Part shown: positions 41,930-50,285 of the stretch, in pieces
Numbering within the stretch: position 1 is the stretch's first letter
Layout: each line of letters starts with the position of its first letter
Assembly (NCBI RefSeq): GCF_016862975.1
Contig: NZ_BONZ01000043.1
Location: 157,902-221,901, forward strand
DNA from: Rugosimonospora africana
GTDB lineage: Bacteria; Actinomycetota; Actinomycetes; Mycobacteriales; Micromonosporaceae
Reading direction: 5' to 3'
Length of the DNA stretch: 64,000 bases
Translations under genes and position numbers: made by a program
Notes under the pieces: model-generated
Told to the model about the DNA's origin: nothing
The model's database searches: none
The model's input: only the letters and a program-made list of their open reading frames with translations

Positions 41930-42906
41930 CCTGGCTCGTCACCGGCGGTGCCGGGTACATCGGCGGGCACGTGGTGCGCGCCCTACGGGCGGCCGGGTAC
42001 CCGGTGGTGGTCCTCGACGACCTGTCCACCGGCCGGCCCGAACGGCTGCCCGAGGACGTGGACCTGGTGGTCGGCTCGGTCACCGACCAGCCCCTGGTCG
42101 CCGGCGTGCTGCGCGGGTACCCGGTCGACGGGGTGGTGCACCTGGCCGCCCGCAAGTCGGTGGCGGAATCGGTGGCGCGCCCGGACTGGTACCACCGGGA
42201 GAACGTCGGCGGGGTGGCCGCGCTGCTCGACGCGATGGCCGAGACCGGCGTGTCCCGGATGCTGTTCTCCTCCTCGGCGGCGGTGTACGGAATCCCGGCC
42301 GCACCCCGGGTGGACGAGGCGTGCCGCACCGCCCCGATCAACCCGTACGGGCTGACGAAGCTCCTCGGCGAGCAGCTGATCGCGGTGGCCGGGACCGGGT
42401 ACCCGCTGTCCTGGCTCGCCCTGCGGTACTTCAACGTGGTGGGTGCGGCGCAGCCGCTGCTGGCCGATCGGGTACCGGCGAACCTGGTACCGATCGCGCT
42501 CGCCGCACTGGCCGCGGACCGCCCGGTGACCGTCACCGGCACCGACTTCCCGACCCGTGACGGAACCGGGGTACGCGACTACGTGCACGTCGAGGACCTC
42601 GCCGCCGCGCACCTCGCGGCGGTGAACCGGCTGATGGACACCCGACCCGCGTCGGCCGTCTACAACGTCGGCACCGGTCACGGCTACTCCGTCCTGGAGG
42701 TGTTGCGCCGGATCGGGGCGGTGACCGGGCAGCCGGTGCCGTACGAGGTCGGTCCCCGGCGCCCGGGCGACCCGCCCGAGGTGGTGGCGGACGTGTCCCG
42801 GATCCGGCGGGAGTTGGGCTGGCGGGCCCGGTACGGGCTGACCGAGATGATCGCCTCGACCTGGCTGGCCTGGTCGGAGCTGTCCGGTCCGGTGCGAGCC
42901 GGCTGA
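41926..42906 (+). CDS. galE: UDP-glucose 4-epimerase
   Basis: A 326-residue SDR epimerase that interconverts UDP-glucose and UDP-galactose (or the N-acetyl forms). NAD motif VTGGAGYIGGHVVRAL, catalytic Ser/Thr site MLFSSSAAVYGIP, Tyr-x3-Lys in PINPYGLTKLLGEQL, RYFNVVGAA and RDYVHVEDLAAAHL. Third gene of the operon, in ATGA overlap, and a plausible donor of UDP-sugar to the glycosyltransferase. Normal length. Confidence 0.92.
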   Translation: MTWLVTGGAGYIGGHVVRALRAAGYPVVVLDDLSTGRPERLPEDVDLVVGSVTDQPLVAGVLRGYPVDGVVHLAARKSVAESVARPDWYHRENVGGVAALLDAMAETGVSRMLFSSSAAVYGIPAAPRVDEACRTAPINPYGLTKLLGEQLIAVAGTGYPLSWLALRYFNVVGAAQPLLADRVPANLVPIALAALAADRPVTVTGTDFPTRDGTGVRDYVHVEDLAAAHLAAVNRLMDTRPASAVYNVGTGHGYSVLEVLRRIGAVTGQPVPYEVGPRRPGDPPEVVADVSRIRRELGWRARYGLTEMIASTWLAWSELSGPVRAG

Positions 42907-43007
42907 AGCCGCCGGCCGGCGCGAGGCTCGGTGGGCCGGTAGCGCGGCGGGTTCGTGGCGCGGCAGGTCGGTGGCTTGGCGGGCCGGTGGGTTGACGGGT
43001 GCGTTGC

Positions 43008-44657
43008 TCAGCAGGTCGCGGGCGCCGGCCCGGTCGCGTCGGCCGGTTCGGCGGGCGGCTGCGGTACCGCCGTCCGGCCGAACTCGGCGGTCAGCGCCGC
43101 GGCACCGACGACACCGAGCGACGCCCACGAGCCGAGCAGAAGGCTGCGTGGCCGCCAGGTCGGCTGGAACTTCGCACAGAACCGGTAGAGCGGGCCCAGC
43201 TCGATCCACCGGTCGAACGCACGCACCAGGAACCCCCCGATCCGCGCGGCCGGCCCGGAGGACTCGAACACGGCGCGCATCCCCGCGAAGTTCAGCGAGA
43301 CCTCCTCGGCGCCGTGCGTCGCGCCGTACGCGACCATCTCGACGATCAGGCGCTCGACTACGCCGTTGGGCGCCTGCCGGCGGCGCGGCGCGACGTCGAG
43401 GGTCAGCGTCCGGCCGCCCGCGCACACCGCGAAGCGGGCGAACGCCACCGGCTCGCCGGACGGCAGGCTGGCGACCGCGAAGAGACAGTCCTCGCGCGGC
43501 GTGAGGATCCGGTCGAGGTTCATCGCGAACCCGCGTTCCCGGTGACCAGCCAGCCAGTCGTCGAGTACCGGCCGGAGCGACGCGGCCAGCCGCTCGTCCA
43601 GCGGACCGATCCGGACGCCGACGCCGGCGTTGCGGGTGCGGGCCACGGCCTGCCGCACGTTGCGCATGCGGCGGGACGCGAGGCTGAACGTCGCCGGGTG
43701 CACGATCGCCTCGTCGCCGACCACCAGGCCGCGCAGGCCGTGTGCGGCCCACCGGGCGCGCATCGGTTCGCTGGCGCCGAGCACCGCCGGCCGCCAACCG
43801 TTGCGGACACAGGTGGCGATGAACTCGGCGATCGCCCCGTCGGCGGAGTCCGGGTCGCCGACCGGGTCGCCGCCGGCCAGGGCGGTACCGAAGAACACCC
43901 GGTACCCGACCGCGGCGCGCCCGTCCGGACTGAAGGCGTACGTCTTGTCGTGCCTGGTCGCGAACGGCGCCAGGCTGTCCGAGCCGGGATGCCAGGTGAG
44001 GGCGGTCACCGACGAGCGCTGCGCGGCATTGGCCGGCACCGGCGGCGCGGCCGCCGCGAACGCGAGCAGCAGCACGACCACCCCGCCCGCGGCCACCAGC
44101 ATGGACAGCACCGGATCGATGGGGAAGTGCGAGGCCACCGGAGGCCGCTCGCTGGTGGTCGTGATGAAGCCGGCGAGCATGGCGCTGCCCACCGCCCGCG
44201 GGTGAGCCCGGTCGACGGCCAGGTCCCAGCCGCTGCCGGCGACCACGAGGATCAGCACTCCCGCGCCGAGCTGCGCGGCCAGGCGCAGCCGGCGGGCGTC
44301 CGGCCGGGTGGGGAACTGGTCGCGCATCGCCACCAGCGCGACGATCACCGCGCCGAGCACCGCGACCCGCACCGGATCACCGGGCATCGCGCGCACCGCC
44401 GCGAGCGCCAGGACGGCCACCGCGAGATGCAGAGACAGCCTGCGGCGCCCGGCGAACCCGTGCGCGAGGATCACCATCACCAGACCGATGGTCAGCGCCT
44501 GCGGCCGGGGCATCGACCCGCCCGCGAACAGGTTCGCGGCGCCCCGGCAGATGCGGCCGCAGTGGTGCGGCACGGTCGCCGTGGCGAGGTCGACGGTACC
44601 GATGGTCGCCGGCAGCGTGGCCAGCACCCGGAGCCGTACCCGGTGCATCCCGTTCAC
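43008..44657 (-). CDS. DUF2156 phosphatidylglycerol lysyltransferase-like protein
   Basis: A 549-residue protein. The first 220 residues hold about six membrane helices (QALTIGLVMVILAHGFAGRR; LHLAVAVLALAAVRA; VLGAVIVALVA; LGAGVLILVVAGSGWDLAV; MLVAAGGVVVLLLAFAAAA). Residues about 225-500 are the DUF2156 double-GNAT domain (SSVTALTWHPGSDSLAPFAT; KTYAFSPDGRAAVGYRVFFG; RRMRNVRQAVARTRNAGVGV; VVERLIVEMVAYGATHGAEE). By family it transfers an aminoacyl group from tRNA to lipid. The MprF flippase part is shortened. The start is the GTG at 44657, not firm. Confidence 0.87.
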   Translation of the reverse strand: MNGMHRVRLRVLATLPATIGTVDLATATVPHHCGRICRGAANLFAGGSMPRPQALTIGLVMVILAHGFAGRRRLSLHLAVAVLALAAVRAMPGDPVRVAVLGAVIVALVAMRDQFPTRPDARRLRLAAQLGAGVLILVVAGSGWDLAVDRAHPRAVGSAMLAGFITTTSERPPVASHFPIDPVLSMLVAAGGVVVLLLAFAAAAPPVPANAAQRSSVTALTWHPGSDSLAPFATRHDKTYAFSPDGRAAVGYRVFFGTALAGGDPVGDPDSADGAIAEFIATCVRNGWRPAVLGASEPMRARWAAHGLRGLVVGDEAIVHPATFSLASRRMRNVRQAVARTRNAGVGVRIGPLDERLAASLRPVLDDWLAGHRERGFAMNLDRILTPREDCLFAVASLPSGEPVAFARFAVCAGGRTLTLDVAPRRRQAPNGVVERLIVEMVAYGATHGAEEVSLNFAGMRAVFESSGPAARIGGFLVRAFDRWIELGPLYRFCAKFQPTWRPRSLLLGSWASLGVVGAAALTAEFGRTAVPQPPAEPADATGPAPATC

Positions 44658-44756
44658 GGTACCGATCCTCCCAGGATTCTTTGAGCTGTCGGCTGCCGCC
44701 GTACCGTGGTGAGTGAGCCGTCACCACCCGGCCGTCACCACCGAGGGAGCCGAGCA

Positions 44757-45275
44757 ATGCCGATCCACCGCCTCAACCATGCCGTGCTGTACGTCCGGGA
44801 CGTCCGGCGCAGTGTTGATTTCTACCGGGACGTCCTGGGGTTCCGCCCGGTCACCGAGATGGCCGTCCTACCCGGTGCCGCCTTCCTCCAGGCTCCCGGC
44901 TCGACGAACGACCACGACCTCGGCCTCTTCGAGATCGGCGCCGCCGCCGGCCCCTCGCTGGCCGGCCGGGCCACGGTCGGCCTGTACCACCTGGCCTGGG
45001 AGGTCGACACCCTCGACGAGTTGGAGCGGCTGCGCGGCGCGCTGGCCGAGGCCGGCGCGCTGACCGGTGCGAGTGACCACGGTACGACCAAGAGCCTCTA
45101 CGGGCGAGACCCGGACGGCCTGGAGTTCGAGGTCGCCTGGATCATTCCGGCCGATCAGCTCGACGATCAGGCACGTTCGGCCCGGACCCGGATCGGCCGA
45201 CTGGACCTGGATCGGGAGAAGCAGCGCTACGGCGGCCAGACCCGGGGCGGCGTGGGTATCTCGATCACCGGCTGA
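44757..45275 (+). CDS. VOC family protein (extradiol dioxygenase-like)
   Basis: A 172-residue metal-dependent vicinal-oxygen-chelate protein. First metal ligand in RLNHAVLYVRDVRRSVDFYR, middle segment GLYHLAWEVDTLDELERLRG, last ligand in GRDPDGLEFEVAWIIP. This pattern resembles CatE-like catechol 2,3-dioxygenases, but a short form could also be a resistance or lyase enzyme. GAGGGAG precedes the ATG. The last 40 residues are charged and poorly conserved. Confidence 0.85.
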   Translation: MPIHRLNHAVLYVRDVRRSVDFYRDVLGFRPVTEMAVLPGAAFLQAPGSTNDHDLGLFEIGAAAGPSLAGRATVGLYHLAWEVDTLDELERLRGALAEAGALTGASDHGTTKSLYGRDPDGLEFEVAWIIPADQLDDQARSARTRIGRLDLDREKQRYGGQTRGGVGISITG

Positions 45276-45276
45276 G

Positions 45277-45345
45277 CTGGTCCGCGGGGCTTCACCGAGC
45301 CCGGCCGTCCGCGGGGCTTCACCGAGCCCGGCCGGCTCAGCGGGC
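45277..45345. repeat. Tandem duplication of a 30-bp intergenic unit
   Basis: CGCGGGGCTTCACCGAGCCC followed by GGCCG occurs twice (from about 45285 and 45311), with a further GCGGGCCGGCCGGGCCTCAC-like partial copy. It lies downstream of the VOC gene and reads as slippage-derived non-coding DNA. Confidence 0.5.
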
Positions 45346-45395
45346 CGGCCGGGCCTCACTCAGGCCGGCCGGTTCGGGGATCGTGGGGCCGGCTT

Positions 45396-47870
45396 TCAGC
45401 CGGTCCGGTGGGTGCACACCACCTGCGAGGGTGCCACGGAGTTTTCGCCGGAGATGCTGTAGATCGCAGTGACGACGTAGCAGTAGTCGACCGCCGAGTT
45501 GACGCCGCTCTGCGTGTACGTGGTCTTGCCCGGCTCGGTCTGTCCCAAGTACCGGGGCTCGCTGCCCTCGGGAGCGCCGAGCACGGCGAACAAGACGTTG
45601 CCATCGCTCGGGTCGGTCCAGGTGACCGTGATGCTGCTGCCCTTGTCGTCCAGCTTGACGTTGGTGGGCGCGCCCTGGTTGATCACCCCGAGGGTATGGG
45701 TGGCGGACGGGTCGGCCGTCTTGTGGGGGTTCGGGGAGCCGCCGCCCTGGAGGGTGGCCACGACGCCGATCACCACGCCCAGGACCACCACCGCTCCGGA
45801 AGCGATGGCGATCAGCGGCCCCCGGCGCCGGCGCTCGGACGGCTCGCCGGGCCACCCCGCGTCGGCCAGGGGTGGCGCGCTGTGTGGGTCGACGGTGCGG
45901 GCGGGGCCGCCGTACGTCATCGGCGGGCCGGACATCGGTGGCCCCGCCAGTGGCGGCCCGGACATGGGCGGCCCGGACATCGACGGACTCGACATGGGGG
46001 GCCTGGACAGCGGCGGCCCCGACGTCGGGGGCCCGGACATCGGGCGGCCGGACATTGGGGGCCCGGACATCGGCGGCCCGGACATCGGCGGGCCGGACAT
46101 CGGCCGCCCGGACTGCGGCGGGCTCGACACCGGCGTCCCGGACACCGGCGGGCCGGACATCGGGCGGGTCGAGGGCGGCTGGTACGGCGGTGCCGACCGG
46201 GTCCCGTACGGCGACGTGCCGTACCCGCCCGGGTGGCCGGGCGGGGCGGAGACCGGGCCGGTCGGGTACGGCGTGCCCGGTGGAGCCGAGACCGGCGGCT
46301 GGACCTGGCGCGGCGCCGCGTTCGTGGCCTCACTCGGTGGCGACGCCGGGTTCACCGCCGGGCGCATCTCGGTGGGTTGAGTCAGCGCGGCCCCGATGGA
46401 CGATTCCGTGACCGGCGGCACACTGTCGGCCGGTTCGGCTGCCGGGCCGGCACCCGCGTCCGGCTCGTCCGATGCGCTGGTCGGCGTGCCAGCCGGCGTG
46501 CTGCCCGGCTCACCCTGCCCGGCCGCCCGCTGGTCGGTCGGCTCGCCCGTCCCGGTCGCCGGTGCGCTCGGCTGGTCGCGCCAGATGATGGTGGACGCCC
46601 CGGCGACCTCTCGCGCCTCCGCGTCCAGTGCCGGTGCCGGCGGCTCCAACATCGGGTCGGAGCGCCGGGTCGGTGCCGCGGACGGCCAGCGGAACGCCTC
46701 GCGCGGCGCGGTGGCCGGCGAACTCGGCCAGCCGGCGACCGGCGGCAGCTGCGGCGTCGATGGCGGGGCGGACACCTGGGGTGGGGCGGACACCTGGGGT
46801 GGGGCGGACTGCGGCGTTGCCGCGGGCGGCTGCCCGGTCATGGGCGGCTGCCCGGTCATGGGCGGCTGTGGCGGGCCGGAGACCGGCGACTGCGCCGCGG
46901 GCAGGCTCGGTGCTCCGGGCAGGTTCGGTGCCGCGGGCAGGTTCGGTGCTCCGGGCAGCTGAGGTGCGCCCGGCACGTACGGCGCGGCGGGCGACTGCGG
47001 TGCGGCCACGGGCGAACCCGGCGTCGCGGTCTCGGGCATCGCCCGGTATGCCTGGTAGCGCAGGACCTCGGCGAACGTGTACGCACTGGGGTGCCGCTGG
47101 CGCGGGTCCTTGGCCAGGGCGCGCAGCAGTTCCCGCTGCAACCACTCGGGGACGTCGGCCCGGGGGACCCGTGGCGCCGGCTCGTTGAGCACCAGCTGAC
47201 GCAGGCTGTCCAGATCCTGCGGTCCGTGCGCCGGGTCGGCGAACGGCGGCCGGCCGGCCAGCAGGTGCCACAGGGTGGACGCCAGGCTGTAGAGATCCGA
47301 GGCCGGAGACTGGTTGTCCTTGCGCATCGCCTCGGGCGAGGCGTGGTGCGGCGTCATCTGGTCGATGCTGGTCGTGCCGGCCAATTGGTGCGGCGCGCGG
47401 GCGATGCCGAAGTCGGCGAGCGCCGGGCCGAAGGCGGAGCGCAGGATGTTGGACGGCTTCACGTCCCGGTGCAGGACGCCGACGTCGTGTGCGGCCTGGA
47501 GCGCTTCGGCGATCTTCATGCCGACGTCGATGACCTCGTCGACCGGCAGGGGGCCGCGCTGCTTGAGGATCTGACCGTACGAGCCGCCGGGGCAGTACTC
47601 CATCACGATGTACGGGTTGCCGGCGTCGGTGGTGCCCGTGTCGATGATGCCGACGATGTGCGGCTGGCTGGACAGCAGCACGGTCGTTTCCAGCTCACGC
47701 TGGTACTGCGCCTGAGTCGCGGCGTTGCCGTCGACCAGCAGCACCTTGATGGCTACCGTCCTGGCCAGCCTGGTCTGCACGGCGCGGAACACCAGCGAAG
47801 TGCTGCCGGTGCTGATCAACGTCGCGTCGCGGTACCCGGGCAGATCGGGTACCAGCGGCTCAATCCTCAT
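45396..47870 (-). CDS. Transmembrane serine/threonine kinase with Pro-rich stalk and FN3 domain
   Basis: An 824-residue kinase (828 if GTG 47882 is used). Kinase domain, residues about 15-275: ATP lysine in RTVAIKVLLVDG, HRDVKPSNIL, DFG in ALADFGIARA, and ASPEAMRKDNQSPASDLYSL. Residues about 280-680 are Pro/Ser/Gly low complexity, including tandem GPPMSGPPMSGPPM repeats. A single helix (LIAIASGAVVVLGVVIGVVA) near 700 is followed by an external FN3-like domain (GAPTNVKLDDKGSSITVTWT ... YCYVVTAIYS). It heads the type VII-associated region. It likely reads an extracellular cue and phosphorylates locus proteins (inference). Confidence 0.88.
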   Translation of the reverse strand: MRIEPLVPDLPGYRDATLISTGSTSLVFRAVQTRLARTVAIKVLLVDGNAATQAQYQRELETTVLLSSQPHIVGIIDTGTTDAGNPYIVMEYCPGGSYGQILKQRGPLPVDEVIDVGMKIAEALQAAHDVGVLHRDVKPSNILRSAFGPALADFGIARAPHQLAGTTSIDQMTPHHASPEAMRKDNQSPASDLYSLASTLWHLLAGRPPFADPAHGPQDLDSLRQLVLNEPAPRVPRADVPEWLQRELLRALAKDPRQRHPSAYTFAEVLRYQAYRAMPETATPGSPVAAPQSPAAPYVPGAPQLPGAPNLPAAPNLPGAPSLPAAQSPVSGPPQPPMTGQPPMTGQPPAATPQSAPPQVSAPPQVSAPPSTPQLPPVAGWPSSPATAPREAFRWPSAAPTRRSDPMLEPPAPALDAEAREVAGASTIIWRDQPSAPATGTGEPTDQRAAGQGEPGSTPAGTPTSASDEPDAGAGPAAEPADSVPPVTESSIGAALTQPTEMRPAVNPASPPSEATNAAPRQVQPPVSAPPGTPYPTGPVSAPPGHPGGYGTSPYGTRSAPPYQPPSTRPMSGPPVSGTPVSSPPQSGRPMSGPPMSGPPMSGPPMSGRPMSGPPTSGPPLSRPPMSSPSMSGPPMSGPPLAGPPMSGPPMTYGGPARTVDPHSAPPLADAGWPGEPSERRRRGPLIAIASGAVVVLGVVIGVVATLQGGGSPNPHKTADPSATHTLGVINQGAPTNVKLDDKGSSITVTWTDPSDGNVLFAVLGAPEGSEPRYLGQTEPGKTTYTQSGVNSAVDYCYVVTAIYSISGENSVAPSQVVCTHRTG
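45905..46180. repeat. Degenerate 15/30-bp repeats in the kinase stalk
   Basis: Units of the form GGCGGCCCGGACATCGG are repeated about a dozen times and encode MSGPP/MSGPPMSGRP on the minus strand. Reading frame is never lost. This marks a rapidly varying proline-rich stalk. Confidence 0.7.
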
Positions 47871-47913
47871 GTGCGGGTCCACTGGGCCGGAGGTTATCAG
47901 TTGGTGTCGAAGA

Positions 47914-48459
47914 TTACGTCAGCGCGTCGTCATACGAGGTGAGGACCTCGCGGTACGTCTCGGTGACGGCGGCCAGCCGGTCGGCGGTGAACCGGTCCGG
48001 TTCGCGCCGGTAGAGCGCAAGCCCGTCGGCGGAGGTGAACGCGTCGCCGGGTACGGCGAAGCCACCGGGCGGGATGAACTTGGCCACCTCTTCCTGTGCC
48101 GCGAGCGCCCGCGCGATGGCCGCCCGGCCGCGCGCCCGCTGTCGAGGGTCGGCGGTCGGTCGCAGCGGGGCCGACCGTGCCTGACGGTCGGCGACCAGCG
48201 CGAACTGGCCGGGACAGATGATCCGCGACGGAGTCGGGCCGCCGAATGCCGGCGGCGGCGGAGGCGTGGCCGGGTCGAGCGTGAACTCGAACCGACGGGG
48301 AAGCCCGCACCGGGGACACTGCCCCTCGTATACCGCGTCGAGCGAGCCGTCCGTCCCGGTCCGGAGCCGGTGGCGCACGTCGACGGCGGCCTCTCCGCAC
48401 GAACAGGCATGCAGGTCGATATACAACCGGCACTCTGGCGCGGAGCGGGCAATCAGCAC
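47914..48459 (-). CDS. Hypothetical protein with zinc-ribbon-like cysteines
   Basis: A 181-residue protein with paired cysteines CSCGEAAVDV and CPRCGLPRRFEF, which would make a zinc ribbon. The rest (SRIICPGQFALVADRQAR; GGFAVPGDAFTSADGLALYR; YREVLTSYDDALT) is helical. GTG 48459 was chosen over TTG 48465. It lies between the kinase and AAA+ genes on the same strand with a 31-bp gap to the latter. Similar proteins sit by type VII loci as far as I recall; no function known. Confidence 0.7.
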   Translation of the reverse strand: MLIARSAPECRLYIDLHACSCGEAAVDVRHRLRTGTDGSLDAVYEGQCPRCGLPRRFEFTLDPATPPPPPAFGGPTPSRIICPGQFALVADRQARSAPLRPTADPRQRARGRAAIARALAAQEEVAKFIPPGGFAVPGDAFTSADGLALYRREPDRFTADRLAAVTETYREVLTSYDDALT

Positions 48460-48496
48460 GATCAAACGCTACCGGAGCGGGCGCGCGATCGGCGAA

Positions 48497-50176
48497 CTAC
48501 TTCGTCGCGGCGAGCAGGTCGTCGAGGACCAGCGTGCGCAGGTCGTCCCGGTCGGGCATCCGACCCAGCGCGCGCAGCCGCCCGGACTGCGCCTTGCGCA
48601 TGCCCTCCAGCAGCTTGCGGGCCTCGCGAGCGTTACCGAAGTTCTGGTCGCGCTCGATCTGGCCGAACCACTCGCGCAGCGCGTCGTCGAGGCCCGAGCC
48701 GAGCAGGTAGTCGTCGTTGTGCGCGATCCGGTTGACGATCAGCACCAGCTCGTCGGGGGTGTAGTTCTCGAACTCCAGGGTCTTCGCGAACCGGGAGGCC
48801 AGACCGGCGTTGGCGTCCAGGAATTCGAGCATCTCACCGGTGTATCCGGCGACGATGACCGCGATCGCGTCGCGGTGGTCCTCCATCAGCTTCACCAGCG
48901 TGTCGATGGCCTCCCGACCGAAGTCGGCGCCGCCGCCGCTGGAGCGGGACAGGGTGTATGCCTCGTCGATGAACAGCACCCCGCCGAGCGCCTCCTCGAA
49001 CACGGCGGTGGTCTTCTCGGCGGTGTGGCCGATGTACTGGCCGACCAGGTCGCGCCGGGCGACCTCCTTGAACTTGCCGTCGGGCAGCACGCCGAGTGCC
49101 TTGAGCAGTTCGCCGTAGATGCGCGCCACAGTGGTCTTACCGGTGCCGGGCGCGCCGGTGAAGATGAGGTGGTGGCTGACCGCCCCGACCGCCAGCCCGG
49201 CGTTGCGCCGCCACTCGTTCACCTGGATCTCGTCGATCAGCGCGCGGACCTCGGCCTTGACGCCGGCCAGGCCGATCATCGTGTCCAACTGGGCGAGCAG
49301 CTTTTCGACCCGCTCCGGATCGAGCTGGCCAGCGCCGTCGTGCTGCTGGTCGGCGGTCCGCACGCCGACCGTGCCGCCGCGTGCCTCGGCGATCGTCGGC
49401 GTCGCGCCCTCGTCGACGTGGATGCCCGGCGCGGCGCTGTCCTCGACGGTGCAGCCCTCGATGAGGCCCCGGCAGCCCCGGCCCACCATGATGCCGACTC
49501 CCCGGGCGCCGGCGATCCGGCAGTTGCGCAGTGTCGGTGCGCTCTGGTTGGCGATCGACACACCCACGTCGCCGGACCGGCTGATCTCGCAGTGCTCCAG
49601 CGTCGGGCGCCCGGCCTGGTACACGTAAACGCCGCGGTATCCGCTGCCGGTGACCGTGGTGTCGCGGATGGTCGGGTCGGCACCGAGCCGGACGATGATG
49701 CCGTCTTCGGCGACGTCGCGGATGTCGCACTTGTCGATGACGCCGGTGGAGTCCTCGATGAGCATGCCGAACTGGCCGCCGGTCACCTTCACGTCGGTCG
49801 CCTCGACCGTGGCGCCGTCGGTGACGCTGAGCGCGGCACCGTAGCGCGCGCTCGCCTCGCACTCGCGGATCTGCAGGCGGCCGCGCATCACGCTGACGGC
49901 CGCCGCGTCGCTGGCGTGCAGCGTCAGGCCCTGCAGGGTCACCTTGCTGTCACGGCAGGTGACCGCGGGCATGCCGAGCGCCTCCGCGTCGATGACCACG
50001 CTTCCGGGCTCGCCACCCGCGACAAGGCTCACCGTGCGCCCGTCGAGTTGCAGCGCCTCCGGGTATCGGCCGGGCGCCACAGTGATGACCGCGTCGTCGC
50101 CGGCCACCTCGAGCGCGTCACGGATGGTGGGGTACGCGCCGGACTGTTGCGAGGAAACCGAGAGTGTGCGCGCCAT
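48497..50176 (-). CDS. Right-handed beta-helix fused to EccA/CbbX-type AAA+ ATPase
   Basis: A 559-residue protein. Residues 1-270 form a parallel beta-helix (YPTIRDALEVAGDDAVITVA; GLTLHASDAAAVSVMRGRLQ; IEDSTGVIDKCDIRDVAEDG; GRPTLEHCEISRSGDVGVSI; GCRGLIEGCTVEDSAAPGIH). Residues about 300-559 are the AAA+ domain of the CbbX/SpoVK/EccA group: Walker A IFTGAPGTGKTTVARIYGEL (near 340), Walker B GVLFIDEAYTLS, arginine finger in ASRFAKTLEF. EccA has TPR repeats instead of a beta-helix in the N-terminal half, so this is a distinct architecture. Likely a secretion chaperone (inference). Confidence 0.87.
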   Translation of the reverse strand: MARTLSVSSQQSGAYPTIRDALEVAGDDAVITVAPGRYPEALQLDGRTVSLVAGGEPGSVVIDAEALGMPAVTCRDSKVTLQGLTLHASDAAAVSVMRGRLQIRECEASARYGAALSVTDGATVEATDVKVTGGQFGMLIEDSTGVIDKCDIRDVAEDGIIVRLGADPTIRDTTVTGSGYRGVYVYQAGRPTLEHCEISRSGDVGVSIANQSAPTLRNCRIAGARGVGIMVGRGCRGLIEGCTVEDSAAPGIHVDEGATPTIAEARGGTVGVRTADQQHDGAGQLDPERVEKLLAQLDTMIGLAGVKAEVRALIDEIQVNEWRRNAGLAVGAVSHHLIFTGAPGTGKTTVARIYGELLKALGVLPDGKFKEVARRDLVGQYIGHTAEKTTAVFEEALGGVLFIDEAYTLSRSSGGGADFGREAIDTLVKLMEDHRDAIAVIVAGYTGEMLEFLDANAGLASRFAKTLEFENYTPDELVLIVNRIAHNDDYLLGSGLDDALREWFGQIERDQNFGNAREARKLLEGMRKAQSGRLRALGRMPDRDDLRTLVLDDLLAATK

Positions 50177-50285
50177 GACTCCGCCTGCTCAGGGGGTGTA
50201 GGACGGGCAAACTTTACCGCAACCGCTCACCGGGTCCGGCCCGGCGCCGCGTCAGTGTGGCGGCGTCGGTAGGGTCGAGCGTCGA

